Source of the DNA: Dongia mobilis
GTDB taxonomy: Bacteria; Pseudomonadota; Alphaproteobacteria; Dongiales; Dongiaceae
Direction: 5' to 3'
Length of the DNA stretch: 64,000 bases
Assembly: GCF_004363235.1 (NCBI RefSeq)
Contig: NZ_SNYW01000006.1
Span: forward strand, 496,001-560,000
Shown in pieces: positions 1 to 8,012 of this stretch (its first letter is position 1; every line of letters starts with the position of its first letter). The notes under the pieces were generated by a model, which was not told the origin of the DNA, did no database searches, and saw only the letters and a program-made list of their open reading frames with translations. Both the position numbers and the translations under genes were made by a program.

Positions 1-1
1 C

Positions 2-316
2 CCAGCGCTGGGTGCCGTCAACACCTTCCATTTCGGTGAAGGCAAGCCGGACCGCATGAAGGTGGTGGCCTTCGAGCCCGACCGGCGCGTCATCTGGGAA
101 TGCATCGATTCCGACCCGCAATGGATCGGCACCGAGATCAGCTTCGAGCTGGAACAGAGAAGGGACAAGGTGGCGGTCACGCTGAAACAGGAGAAATGGC
201 GCGCCGTCACCGAGTTCTACCGCTTCTGCAATTACAATTGGGGCGTCTTCCTTTTGAGCCTCAAGGGCTATTGCGAGGACGGCAAGGGGCTGCCCTACCA
301 GGACCGCAAGTTCTGA
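2..316 (+). CDS. SRPBCC-family protein, C-terminal part (5' truncated by window edge)
   Basis: The reading frame is open from the first bases of the window and ends with a TGA at 314-316, so only the last 104 residues are present. The fragment shows the alternating beta-strand pattern and the terminal helix (residues around WGVFLLSLKGYCEDG) typical of SRPBCC/AHSA1-like ligand-binding proteins, where a helix with a conserved Trp and a run of Leu closes the hydrophobic pocket. No catalytic residues are recognisable. It converges with the MFS gene on the other strand, with 4 bases between the stop codons, so it belongs to an operon lying to the left of the window. Function cannot be given beyond the fold; the assignment rests on sequence character only. 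Confidence 0.6.
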   Translation, partial: PALGAVNTFHFGEGKPDRMKVVAFEPDRRVIWECIDSDPQWIGTEISFELEQRRDKVAVTLKQEKWRAVTEFYRFCNYNWGVFLLSLKGYCEDGKGLPYQDRKF

Positions 317-320
317 GCCC

Positions 321-1562
321 TCATTCCGCTGGGAGCGGGGCGAGGCGCCCGGTACCGCGGTCCCTCATCAGGAACACCATCAGTCCGGCGAGGATCGCGA
401 GGAAGATGGAGGAGAGCCAGATCCACTCGTAGGTTCCGATATTGTCGAAGAGATAACCGCCGGCCATGGCGCCGAGTGCTCCGCCCAGGGAATGGCCGGC
501 AGAGATGAGGCCCATGGCGAGGCCCATAACGCGGAGACCGAGATGCGAAGCGGCGAGACTCGCCGTGGGCGGCACGGTCGAATAGTCGAAGATGCCGAAG
601 AGCACGGCAAAGACCATCAGCAGTTCGACCTCGACGCCGATGTTGAGGAGCACGATGAAGGTGAGGCCGCGCAGCACATAGATCCCGCCCAGCAGCGTCA
701 CCCGGTTCATGCGGTCGGTCAGCCAGCCGGAGAAGATCATCCCTAGCATGTTGACCGCCGAGAGCAGGCCATAGGCCGTGGCGCTGGTGACCGGCCCGAA
801 GCCGCAGAACTGGGCATAGGGCATGAGATGCGTCTCGATCACCCCTGTCGTGGTGAAGCCGCAGAGGAGGAAGCTCCAGAACAATATGTGGAAGGCGGGT
901 TTGGTCAGCAGATAGGCTGTGTCGGCGGCGAAGCTGCCCTGGCTGCCGTGATGCGCGGCGGCGCTGCCCGGGCGCGGCGCCAGCATGCGCCAGAGGAGCG
1001 GCGCCAGCATCAGGCAGGCGATGCCGATGGCGGCATAGCTCCAGCGCCAGCTGAATTGGGCAAGGACGAGGGCGATCAGCGGCACGATCAGGAATTGCCC
1101 GCCGGTCGAGCCCGAGGTGGCGATGCCAAGGGCGAGGCCGCGATTGCGCTCGAACAGGCGCGCGATCGCCGTCGAGACCACATGGGTGGCAACGATGCTG
1201 AAGCCGGCACCTGCGATCACGGCCAGCGCCAGGGAGAAAACGAAGCGGTTGCTGGTGGCGGCGATGGCGAGGCAGCCGATGCCGATGAGGACGAGGCCGC
1301 CCGCGAGCAGCACCCGGACACCATGCCGGTCGACCATCCGCCCGGCAATGGGGGCGAGGCCCGCCATGACGAGAAGCGTCACCGCGACCGTGTTGGAGAC
1401 ATGGCTCCTGGACCAGCCGAGCTCGCTTTCCCAGATCGGCATGACAAGGCCGGTCGCGGCGCGCGCCGAAAAGGCGAGGGCAAGTGCCAGGAAAGCAAAG
1501 CCGACCACCAGCCAGGGCAGCAGATTGAAAGTTGACTGGTCCGGTCTTGGTGCCTCGCTCAT
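321..1562 (-). CDS. MFS transporter, monocarboxylate-type
   Basis: Inner-membrane secondary transporter of 413 residues with about twelve hydrophobic segments, the usual length for the major facilitator superfamily. The loop between helices 2 and 3 has the MFS signature as GRMVDRHGVR (around residue 70), and a second copy GWLTDRMNRV starts the C-terminal half. The motif ELGWSRSHVS after helix 1 is common in the monocarboxylate/oxalate-formate antiporter branch, so a small organic anion is a reasonable but unproven substrate. The start ATG at 1562 was chosen because a GGATGAGAGA stretch precedes it and the transmembrane part begins about 18 residues in; the frame stays open upstream but codes for nothing membrane-like. 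It is monocistronic and diverges from the lipoprotein at 1776. Confidence 0.8.
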   Translation of the reverse strand: MSEAPRPDQSTFNLLPWLVVGFAFLALALAFSARAATGLVMPIWESELGWSRSHVSNTVAVTLLVMAGLAPIAGRMVDRHGVRVLLAGGLVLIGIGCLAIAATSNRFVFSLALAVIAGAGFSIVATHVVSTAIARLFERNRGLALGIATSGSTGGQFLIVPLIALVLAQFSWRWSYAAIGIACLMLAPLLWRMLAPRPGSAAAHHGSQGSFAADTAYLLTKPAFHILFWSFLLCGFTTTGVIETHLMPYAQFCGFGPVTSATAYGLLSAVNMLGMIFSGWLTDRMNRVTLLGGIYVLRGLTFIVLLNIGVEVELLMVFAVLFGIFDYSTVPPTASLAASHLGLRVMGLAMGLISAGHSLGGALGAMAGGYLFDNIGTYEWIWLSSIFLAILAGLMVFLMRDRGTGRLAPLPAE

Positions 1563-1775
1563 TCTCTCATCCAATTTTCTGTGATGCCGTTCGGATCTCG
1601 GACGGCGGGCGGTCGCATCGCACGATGACGCGGCGCGGTCCAGTACACAAGCCGTACCCGCCGGCAGGACAATCCTCGTCCCGCGAACCCGCAACGTGTG
1701 CCGCGTCATAGTCTTGGACCCCTGGTCCCGGCTAGTCTTGTCCATTCTTGCGCTCGATCCCGAGGAGGCCCTGCC

Positions 1776-2345
1776 ATGCGCAGCCTGCGGTCCGTGCTCT
1801 CCCTCCTGTTCGCCCTGGGCCTTGCCGCCTGCTTCGTGCAGCACGCCGAGCCGATCGGGGTGGCCGAGCCGGCCCGCGCCGGGCAATGGTCCGGCCTTTG
1901 GGTGGCACAGCCAGTCGAGCCCGGTGGCGAGCCCGGTTTCTTTCGGGTCGAGGATGTCGAGCCGTCCTCCGGGCGGTTCAGCGTGGCCGAGGCGGATCCC
2001 GACGGGAACCCGATCGAGGATGCCATTCCCCTGTTGTTGCGGCGTGTCGACGACACCTTGTTCATCGAGGTGCAGGAGAAGGACGGCGACCCCTGGCGCC
2101 TCTTTGTCGTGGCGTCGATGCAAGCCGACCGGCTCGAATTGGCCTGGAAACCGGTGGGTGAGCGGTTTGCTGTCGCCTTTACCGACGGGGCATTGGCCGG
2201 CCGCCTGGTGGTGGGGAGTGAGGTCGTGCCGGACGAACTGGTCCTCACCGATTTCACGCCGCAACGGCAAGGCCAATTCGCACGCAACTGGGCCGGCTTC
2301 TTCCTGCCGGAGCGCCTTGTCCTCATCCGGCCGGTCAACGAGTGA
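1776..2345 (+). CDS. Small predicted lipoprotein of unknown function
   Basis: This 189-residue protein begins with a lipoprotein signal peptide: MRSL, a Leu-rich core, and lipobox L-A-A-C at about residue 20. The mature part is acidic and beta-rich with no motif that I recognise. Phe follows the lipid-attached Cys, so by the +2 rule of E. coli it would go to the outer membrane. A clear ribosome site, GAGGAGG, lies at 1762-1768, eight bases before the ATG, which fixes this start against a longer in-frame extension beginning at 1698. The gene stands alone between divergent MFS and a long AT-rich gap. Function unknown. Confidence 0.7.
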   Translation: MRSLRSVLSLLFALGLAACFVQHAEPIGVAEPARAGQWSGLWVAQPVEPGGEPGFFRVEDVEPSSGRFSVAEADPDGNPIEDAIPLLLRRVDDTLFIEVQEKDGDPWRLFVVASMQADRLELAWKPVGERFAVAFTDGALAGRLVVGSEVVPDELVLTDFTPQRQGQFARNWAGFFLPERLVLIRPVNE

Positions 2346-2699
2346 ACCGCCCTTTCGCGGCCGACAGATGATGGCGGCCTTCCGCCGACTCGCGAGGCGC
2401 GGCAGATTTTTTGGGCCAGAATTCCTCGAATTCACCCCTGGATGTGCTGGATGTCCTAAAAGCGTACACAATAAGTAACTCAATTAAAAAGAAAACTTGC
2501 CAAAAATTCACATAAAATTTTAACGACTTGCGCTTTAGGATTGATTTTGTTGAGAATGAGAACCGCATCCTGTCGGGTGATTGGCTAAGGGGACAGGATG
2601 CCTTGGGCGCGAGTCCTGACGGGAATCGTTCTTGCCAATGCCTGGGTCCAACAGAAGGGATTTCGGGCAGAAGGGATGGCGGGAGCGAGCGAGGGGTGC
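2346..2699. other. 354-base intergenic region with AT-rich core
   Basis: No gene is supported here. The segment 2465-2570 is markedly AT-rich against the high-GC surroundings (runs such as CAATTAAAAAGAAAAC and CATAAAATTTTAAC), which suggests a promoter or protein-binding region for the acyltransferase gene at 2700. I could not find a -35/-10 pair with good spacing. The frame of the downstream gene is open back to 2598 but lacks a ribosome site there. Confidence 0.5.
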
Positions 2700-3635
2700 A
2701 TGACGCGGATCGAGAGCCAGTCCCAGATCGGGGGCCAGATCGAGGTTTCCGTCATCAAGGAGGTTGCTGACCTCCTGGAGGCGATGGAGATTCGCCGGGC
2801 GGTCTTCGTGCATGAATTCGGCTGCGCCGAGCACGAGGAATTCGACGGCAACGATTTCAGTGCCACCCAGATCATTGCCCGCGTGCACGGCCAGGTGGCC
2901 GGCACCATGCGGCTGCGCTATTTCGCCGATTTCGTCATTCCCGAACGCCTTGCCGTGCTGCCGCAATTTCGCAAGGGCCGCTATGGCGCCCGCGGCGTCG
3001 CCTTCGCGCTCGGCACCTTCGGCTTCAATTTCGCCCGCATGAAGGGCTATCGCCGCTTTGTCGGCTATTCGGTCCTGGGGTTGGAGCGTTTCTGGGACCA
3101 TCTTGCCATGGCCAGTGACGGTCGCGTCGAGCGCTATGGCGACCACAGCATCGAATGCTCCGGCTCGATCTGCATCGGCGTCTTCGGCGCCCTCGATCCG
3201 ATGAGCGGTGCGGTCGAGGGACGCGAGAACCATCATCTGCTGACCGCCTGCGAGGCCGATCTGCCGATGCTGGTGGCGGCCCGCGCCGCCGACATCCGCC
3301 GCGTGGCGGCCGAACTCGACGCCGCCGAGCGCGATCGCCAGGCGCATCTGGAACTGGTCATGGCCGGTACTGCCGCCAGCGACCGCCGTGCCAGCGACCG
3401 GCGCGGGACCGACCGTCGCGCCGGCGACCGGCGCCGCAACGACCGGCGTGCCGGCGAATGGTGGAATGCCGCCCCCTATCCGGGCGACCGGCGCCTCGCC
3501 AACCGGCGCTTGGCCGAGCGCCGCGACACGGCACAGGATCGCCGCGCCGCGGACCGCCGCACCGGCGACCGCCGCCAGGAACTGCGCCTCAGCCCAGCCG
3601 GCCAGCCGCAATTCGAATTCCACCAGATGGCGTGA
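2700..3635 (+). CDS. LuxI/FeeM-fold N-acyltransferase-like protein with Arg-rich DRR repeat tail
   Basis: A 311-residue cytoplasmic protein in two parts. Residues about 15-170 resemble the GNAT-related autoinducer synthase / N-acyl amino acid synthase fold: RRAVFVHEFG (32-41), E-F-D-G-N-D (47-52) and G-T-M-R-L-R (68-73) line up with the R, F, D, D and R positions conserved in LuxI enzymes. The Trp of LuxI is Cys42 here and the downstream E-x-x-R is not evident, so it is not a canonical homoserine lactone synthase. Residues about 225-295 form a strongly basic tail of xDRRx repeats, five of them perfectly spaced. The start is set by GAGGGG at 2691-2696, four bases before the ATG. It is monocistronic and converges with the methyltransferase gene. 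The acyl transfer activity is an inference from fold only; a plain GNAT acetyltransferase is the alternative. Confidence 0.6.
   Translation: MTRIESQSQIGGQIEVSVIKEVADLLEAMEIRRAVFVHEFGCAEHEEFDGNDFSATQIIARVHGQVAGTMRLRYFADFVIPERLAVLPQFRKGRYGARGVAFALGTFGFNFARMKGYRRFVGYSVLGLERFWDHLAMASDGRVERYGDHSIECSGSICIGVFGALDPMSGAVEGRENHHLLTACEADLPMLVAARAADIRRVAAELDAAERDRQAHLELVMAGTAASDRRASDRRGTDRRAGDRRRNDRRAGEWWNAAPYPGDRRLANRRLAERRDTAQDRRAADRRTGDRRQELRLSPAGQPQFEFHQMA
3378..3452 (+). repeat. Five tandem 15-base units coding xDRRx pentapeptides
   Basis: Units at 3378, 3393, 3408, 3423 and 3438 each carry GACCGxCG at the same place and encode SDRRA, SDRRG, TDRRA, GDRRR and NDRRA. A looser set of DRR, NRR and ERR triplets follows to about 3575 after an interruption (GEWWNAAPYP). 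The repeat keeps the frame. Confidence 0.9.
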
Positions 3636-3642
3636 CGGGGCG

Positions 3643-4251
3643 CTAGAAGCCCCGCCCGAATACCAGCCGCGACCAGGTGACTTCGTCGCGCTGGAACTTG
3701 TCCTTCTTCCCCGCGAGCATCAGTTTCGTCTCCAACCCCAGCGCCTCGCCGAGCGCGCGGATGTTGTCGTCATCGACCGGGAACATGCGTCGGCCCGGCG
3801 GCGTGGGGCCGTGACGCAAGGACAGCGCCAGGATGCCGCCGGGGGCGATCAGCTCCGCGACGTTCGCCAGGATAGAGCCGCGTTCTCCGGCGTCGAAATG
3901 CATCAGCACGGCGGTCAGCATGACGATGTCGAAGGTCTTGCCCCGTGCCCTGACCCGCGCGAGGTCGGGGAGGGAATCATCCAGCCACTCGATCAGCGGC
4001 GAGGGGTGCAGGCGCACGGCATGGGCGCGCATCTCGGCCACGGGCTCGACCGCCAGGACATGGTCGCCCATGGCCGCGAAACCGGCGGCGTCGCGCCCGG
4101 TGCCGGCGCCGATATCGAGCACGTGGCGCGGCTGCGGCGGAAAGAACGGAAAGATCGGCCGGTGCAGCGCCTCGAAGGTGAAGCTCTCATACTGGACGGC
4201 GAGCCGATCGGCTTCCCTGGCATAGCCATCCGTGCCGGGGATCGGCGTCAT
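3643..4251 (-). CDS. Class I SAM-dependent methyltransferase
   Basis: A 202-residue protein with the Rossmann-type methyltransferase core. Motif I is VLDIGAGTGRDAAGF near residue 47, followed by the acidic end of strand 2 (VLAVEP), then a DIVMLTAVLMHF stretch for motif IV and a GGILALSLRHG strand for the later motifs. There is no specificity domain, so the substrate (small molecule, lipid or protein) is open. The ATG at 4251 lies two bases after the stop of the MotB-like gene at 4254, so the gene is the last one of the 7878-to-3643 minus-strand set and is probably co-translated with the motor pair. Whether it works on that system is unknown. Confidence 0.8.
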   Translation of the reverse strand: MTPIPGTDGYAREADRLAVQYESFTFEALHRPIFPFFPPQPRHVLDIGAGTGRDAAGFAAMGDHVLAVEPVAEMRAHAVRLHPSPLIEWLDDSLPDLARVRARGKTFDIVMLTAVLMHFDAGERGSILANVAELIAPGGILALSLRHGPTPPGRRMFPVDDDNIRALGEALGLETKLMLAGKKDKFQRDEVTWSRLVFGRGF

Positions 4252-4253
4252 CC

Positions 4254-5405
4254 TCAGCGCTGGTCCAGCTTGAACTCGATGCGGCGGTTCTTGGTGAAGG
4301 CCTCGTCCGTATCGGCGGGGTCGAGCGGGCGGAACTCGGCGTAGCCGGCCGTCACCAGGCGGTCGGGCGGCAGGCCGCGATCGATCAGGTATTTGGCGAC
4401 GGCGACGGCGCGGGCGGTGGAAAGCTCCCAATTGGACGGGAACTGATAGGTGGCGATCGGCCGCTTGTCGGTATGCCCGTCGATGCGCAGCACCCAGTCG
4501 AGGTCTTCCGGAATGTTGAGCGAGAGCAGGATCAGCGTCGTCGCCAATTCGTCGAGCTGCGCCTTGCCGGCCTCCTCAATGGTGGCCGAGCCTGAGGCGA
4601 ACAGCACCTCCGACTGGAACACGAAACGGTCGCCGACGATGCGGATGTCGTCGCGATTGCCCAGCACCTCGCGCAGCCGGCCGAAGAATTCCGAGCGGTA
4701 GCGCGCCAGTTCCTCGACCTTCGACGCCAGCGCCGCGTTAAGGCGGTTGCCGAGATCGACGATCTGCACCTCCTGCTCCCTGGTCTTTGCCTCGGAAGCT
4801 TCGAGGAGGGCGGAGATGCGGGCCAGTTCCTGGCGGAGCGCCAGCGTCTGCTGATTGAGGATTTCCATCTGCAGCCTGGCCTCGTCGGTAATCTTCTGCT
4901 TCTCGTCATCGGCCGAGAGCAGTTTCTGTGAGAGATCGTCCTTGAGGCTCTGCAGGGCGGCGATGTCGGCCACCAGGGCGGCGATGCGCTCGCGGTCGGC
5001 GTCGATGGTCTGATAGGCCTCTGCCAGCTTTTTCGCCTGTTCCTCGGAAAGGGCCGATTGCCGCTGTGCCGCGTCGCGCTCGCCGATCACCACGGTGAGC
5101 TGGTCCTTCAACTGGTCGCGCTCGGCGGTGGAACTCGCCAGCTCGCCGGACATCTGCGACAGCTGGGCGCGGAGATCCTCGCTGGTCTTCTGCTCCATCG
5201 CCAGCATCGAGGCGATCTCCAGCACCTGCGCATTGAGCTTGGCGAGCGCGTCGTCGCGGCCGGAGAGGGCGAGCGAGAGGAACATCTGCGCCACCACGAA
5301 GACCATGAGGACGAAGACGATGACCATGAGAAGCGTCGACAGCACATCGACATAGCCCGGCCAGGCCTCGAGCGGTCTTGAGCGGCGGCCTCTGGCGGCG
5401 CTCAT
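4254..5405 (-). CDS. MotB-like envelope protein: one membrane helix, coiled coil, OmpA peptidoglycan domain
   Basis: A 383-residue protein. Residues 19-45 form one transmembrane helix that starts with an Asp in YVDVLSTLLMV, the position of the proton-binding Asp in MotB-type stators. Residues about 50-240 are a long heptad-rich coiled coil. Residues about 250-380 are an OmpA-like domain, with GHTDKRP and LSTARAVAVAKYL holding the Asp and Arg that bind peptidoglycan. The gene follows the MotA-like gene by 3 bases and precedes the methyltransferase by 2. Together with its neighbour it should form an ion-driven complex tied to the cell wall. No flagellar or Tol genes are nearby, so this is not the flagellar stator by context; the coiled coil is also much longer than in MotB. 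Confidence 0.8.
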   Translation of the reverse strand: MSAARGRRSRPLEAWPGYVDVLSTLLMVIVFVLMVFVVAQMFLSLALSGRDDALAKLNAQVLEIASMLAMEQKTSEDLRAQLSQMSGELASSTAERDQLKDQLTVVIGERDAAQRQSALSEEQAKKLAEAYQTIDADRERIAALVADIAALQSLKDDLSQKLLSADDEKQKITDEARLQMEILNQQTLALRQELARISALLEASEAKTREQEVQIVDLGNRLNAALASKVEELARYRSEFFGRLREVLGNRDDIRIVGDRFVFQSEVLFASGSATIEEAGKAQLDELATTLILLSLNIPEDLDWVLRIDGHTDKRPIATYQFPSNWELSTARAVAVAKYLIDRGLPPDRLVTAGYAEFRPLDPADTDEAFTKNRRIEFKLDQR

Positions 5406-5408
5406 GCC

Positions 5409-6554
5409 TTACCGCTCGCTGCTGGCGGCGGCGGCGATGGTGCGGGCCAACACCTTGATCTCGGCGCGGATGTCCTGGACCGACTGGTTGCGGCCCTGGG
5501 CCACATCCTCGGCCAGACGCGCGAGATGCGTGTCGATATTCCTGAGATGGGTCCGGCTGTTGGCGTCGATGCCGAAGCCGCCGCTGGCGGCGAGGTCGCC
5601 GAGGCGGCCCAGCGCGCTGCGCATCTCGCCCTGCATCTCGGCCAGGCGCGCCGTCACCTGCTGCTGGTTGTTGAGCTGGTCGCCCAGCATGACCAGCTGG
5701 TCGGCCAGCAGCTTGAAGCCCTGGGCCGAGGCGCCGCGCGCCTCCTCCGAGCGCTGCATGATGCGCTGCAGCTCGCCCATCGATTCCGCGGTCTGCTCCA
5801 GTAGCGCCTGGATATAGGCCGGGATCGGCTGGTCGCCGGCATCGGCGAAGGCGCCGCTGCCACTGGTGAGCCGGGTCTGGCCGGAGAGCCAATCCTCGAG
5901 CTCGTTGAAGAATCGGTTCTGCGCCTGGCTCGCCTGCAGTTCCAGGAAGCCGATGATGAGCGAGCCGGCGAGGCCGAAGAGCGAGGAGGAAAAGGCGATG
6001 CCCATGCCGGAAAGCGGTGCCGCCAGGCTGGACTTCAGCGTGTCGAAGGTGACGGCGGGGTCCTGGCCGCCGACAATCTGCAGATTGGTGATGGCATCGG
6101 CCACCCCCTTGACCGTGCCAAGCAGGCCCCAGAAGGTGCCGAGCAACCCTAAGAAGATCAGCAGGCTGGCGAGGTAGCGGCTGATCTCGCGGCTGTCGTC
6201 GAGGCGCGACTGGATGCCGTCCAGCAGCGAGCGCAGCGAGGAGGCGTTGAGGGTGAACCGCCCGGTCTTGTCCTTCAGCATTGCCGCCATGGGGGCGAGC
6301 AGGCGCGGCTGGGCGAAGCTGGACGGATAGCCGGCCTTGCGGAAATCCTCCAGCCAGTTGATGTCGGTGTTGAGGCGGATCACCTGCCAGAAGGTGAAAA
6401 TGATGCCGATCACCAGCACCACGATGATGCCGGAATTCAGGGCCGGATTGTGCGAGAAGGCAATCGAGATCGGCCCCGCCAACAGACCGGTGGTGAGGCC
6501 GACCGCCGCCAGCGCCACCAACATCCAGATCAGTTGACGTGTCGGTCGGCTCAT
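5409..6554 (-). CDS. MotA/TolQ/ExbB-like proton channel protein with C-terminal coiled coil
   Basis: A 381-residue inner-membrane protein. Two hydrophobic segments lie near residues 8-30 and 40-60, and two more near 130-155 and 185-210, the latter with LIFLGLLGTFWGLLGTVKGV and PLSGMGIAFSSSLFGLAGS, which match the MotA/TolQ/ExbB channel pattern (a Gly/Thr-rich helix pair). The last 130 residues are a cytoplasmic helical, coiled-coil tail (QRSEEARG ... LNNQQQVTARLAEMQ). It lies directly upstream of the MotB-like gene and the pair is certain to be co-transcribed. The tail is absent from TolQ and ExbB and could be where a cytoplasmic effector docks. Function beyond ion flow coupled to the wall is unknown. 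Confidence 0.8.
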   Translation of the reverse strand: MSRPTRQLIWMLVALAAVGLTTGLLAGPISIAFSHNPALNSGIIVVLVIGIIFTFWQVIRLNTDINWLEDFRKAGYPSSFAQPRLLAPMAAMLKDKTGRFTLNASSLRSLLDGIQSRLDDSREISRYLASLLIFLGLLGTFWGLLGTVKGVADAITNLQIVGGQDPAVTFDTLKSSLAAPLSGMGIAFSSSLFGLAGSLIIGFLELQASQAQNRFFNELEDWLSGQTRLTSGSGAFADAGDQPIPAYIQALLEQTAESMGELQRIMQRSEEARGASAQGFKLLADQLVMLGDQLNNQQQVTARLAEMQGEMRSALGRLGDLAASGGFGIDANSRTHLRNIDTHLARLAEDVAQGRNQSVQDIRAEIKVLARTIAAAASSER

Positions 6555-6612
6555 CGCGGATGGCTCATGTCAGAATTGCGCTGGTCGCAATCGCTCGCTG
6601 CCGGCGCGCCGG

Positions 6613-7878
6613 TCAGCCGGCACTCGGCACGATATCGACCCGGTCGGCCGGGCCGCCCTCGCTCTTCGAGCCCAGCGCCCGCACGTCGATGCGGTTCGAG
6701 CGCACGCCCTTGTTGATGAGGTATTTGCGCACCTCGAGGCCGCGCGAGAGTGCCTTGCGGCGGGCCTGGCTCTCGTTCTCGCCGCTGGCGCTGCTATAGG
6801 CCAGCACCTGCACCTTGATGCTGTCATCCGCCATCATGCGGTCGGCAATGGCGTCGAGTTCGCCGTTGGCACCGGCCGGCAGATCGTCGGCGCCGGGGTC
6901 GAAGACGAGGCGTGCCGAGCCGGCGGGGAGCGCCGCGGCGGCGGCATCTTCGGCCGGCGCTTCCGCCTCGGCGGCGGGTTCGACCGATGCGGTTTGGGTT
7001 TCGCCCTCGGCCGGCGGCTCGATGGTGGCGGGCTCGGCCGGCGCTGCCTCGCTGACGGGTTCTTCCGCTGCCGGCGCGGCCGGGGTCGCCTGAGCTTCAG
7101 CGGCTGCGGGTGCCGGGGCTGCCGCGATGGCACCGGCGGCGGTCTCGGCGGGCGAGGGTACGCTGGCCGGCACCTCGCTCGGCGGGGCCGGCGGGGTTGG
7201 CGGGCCGGATTCAAGCTGGGCCTCGACCGCCGCGACCTGAGCCGCCGCGGCTTGCTCGACCGCATCGGTGCTGGCGGCCTCACTCGGGACCACCTTGCGC
7301 GTCGTCTTCCGGGCGAAGTTCGGGTCGAACGGCTTGGCGCCGGGCTGCGGTGTCCCGATCAGGGCGACCGGCGCCTGGCCGGGGACGTTGAGATAGCTTT
7401 GCGGCGCGCCGGGATAGCCAAGCCCCGCCTGCTGCGGGGCATAGGGGTTGGCATAGGGCGCCACGAAGGGCGCCTGGGGAATCGGCGCGTTATAGGTGAT
7501 CGGGCTGACCGCCGCCGGCCGGCCGGCCGGTCCGGTCGTCACCTGACCGGGCAGGAACTGGCTGCTGGGCGCTGCATAGACCGGCTGATAGGCCGGCGTA
7601 CCATAATAGACTGGCGCAGCATAGGCCGGGGCCGCACCCTGCGGCGTGAAGACCGATTGCGGCTGTGCGCCCGGCGTTCCATAGGGCTGGTAGCCGGGGA
7701 CCGGGTAGCCCGGTGCCGCATAGGGATTGAGCGCGCTGTAGTTGACGGTGACCGGGCCGTTGCCTGCCTGCGGAAAATAATAGGCTTGCTGTGCCTCGGC
7801 CGTCCCGGCCAGCGCCATCAGCGATGCCGCCACCATGCCCGCCGCCAGAGCGCGTCCGGAAAAAGCCTTCTGGGTCAT
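6613..7878 (-). CDS. Exported Pro/Tyr/Ala-rich protein with degenerate OmpA-like domain
   Basis: A 421-residue protein with a Sec signal peptide (MTQKAFSGRALAAG, cleavage near TAEAQQ). Residues about 25-170 are low-complexity and rich in Pro, Tyr and Gly (repeats of PxYxxP type); residues 200-310 are Ala/Pro/Glu-rich, a likely flexible spacer. The last 110 residues fold as an OmpA-like domain (ARLVFDPGADDLP ... RKYLINKGVRSNRIDVRALG). The Arg of the peptidoglycan-binding pair is kept in ALSRGLEV, but the Asp expected in the TDxxGS loop is replaced in YSSASGEN, so muropeptide binding may be lost. It is the first gene of the minus-strand set, 58 bases ahead of the MotA-like gene, and may be the periplasmic partner of the motor. 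Confidence 0.7.
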   Translation of the reverse strand: MTQKAFSGRALAAGMVAASLMALAGTAEAQQAYYFPQAGNGPVTVNYSALNPYAAPGYPVPGYQPYGTPGAQPQSVFTPQGAAPAYAAPVYYGTPAYQPVYAAPSSQFLPGQVTTGPAGRPAAVSPITYNAPIPQAPFVAPYANPYAPQQAGLGYPGAPQSYLNVPGQAPVALIGTPQPGAKPFDPNFARKTTRKVVPSEAASTDAVEQAAAAQVAAVEAQLESGPPTPPAPPSEVPASVPSPAETAAGAIAAAPAPAAAEAQATPAAPAAEEPVSEAAPAEPATIEPPAEGETQTASVEPAAEAEAPAEDAAAAALPAGSARLVFDPGADDLPAGANGELDAIADRMMADDSIKVQVLAYSSASGENESQARRKALSRGLEVRKYLINKGVRSNRIDVRALGSKSEGGPADRVDIVPSAG

Positions 7879-8012
7879 ATCCCGCCTGCCACTGCCTTGA
7901 TTTTGTAGATCGCGATTTGGCGGTGACTATAACCGATCCGATTTTGTCCCTACAACCCGCGCTTTTGCGAAGCGGCAGAAGATGTTAGCGCCCACAGCCA
8001 TCGTCGCGCGCG

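Noticed and set aside
4254-6554. MotA/MotB-like pair as a Zorya anti-phage system (ZorAB)
   Set aside because: No ZorC, ZorD or ZorE-like gene is nearby; neighbours are a methyltransferase, an OmpA-like protein and suhB/efp. Kept as an unknown envelope motor.
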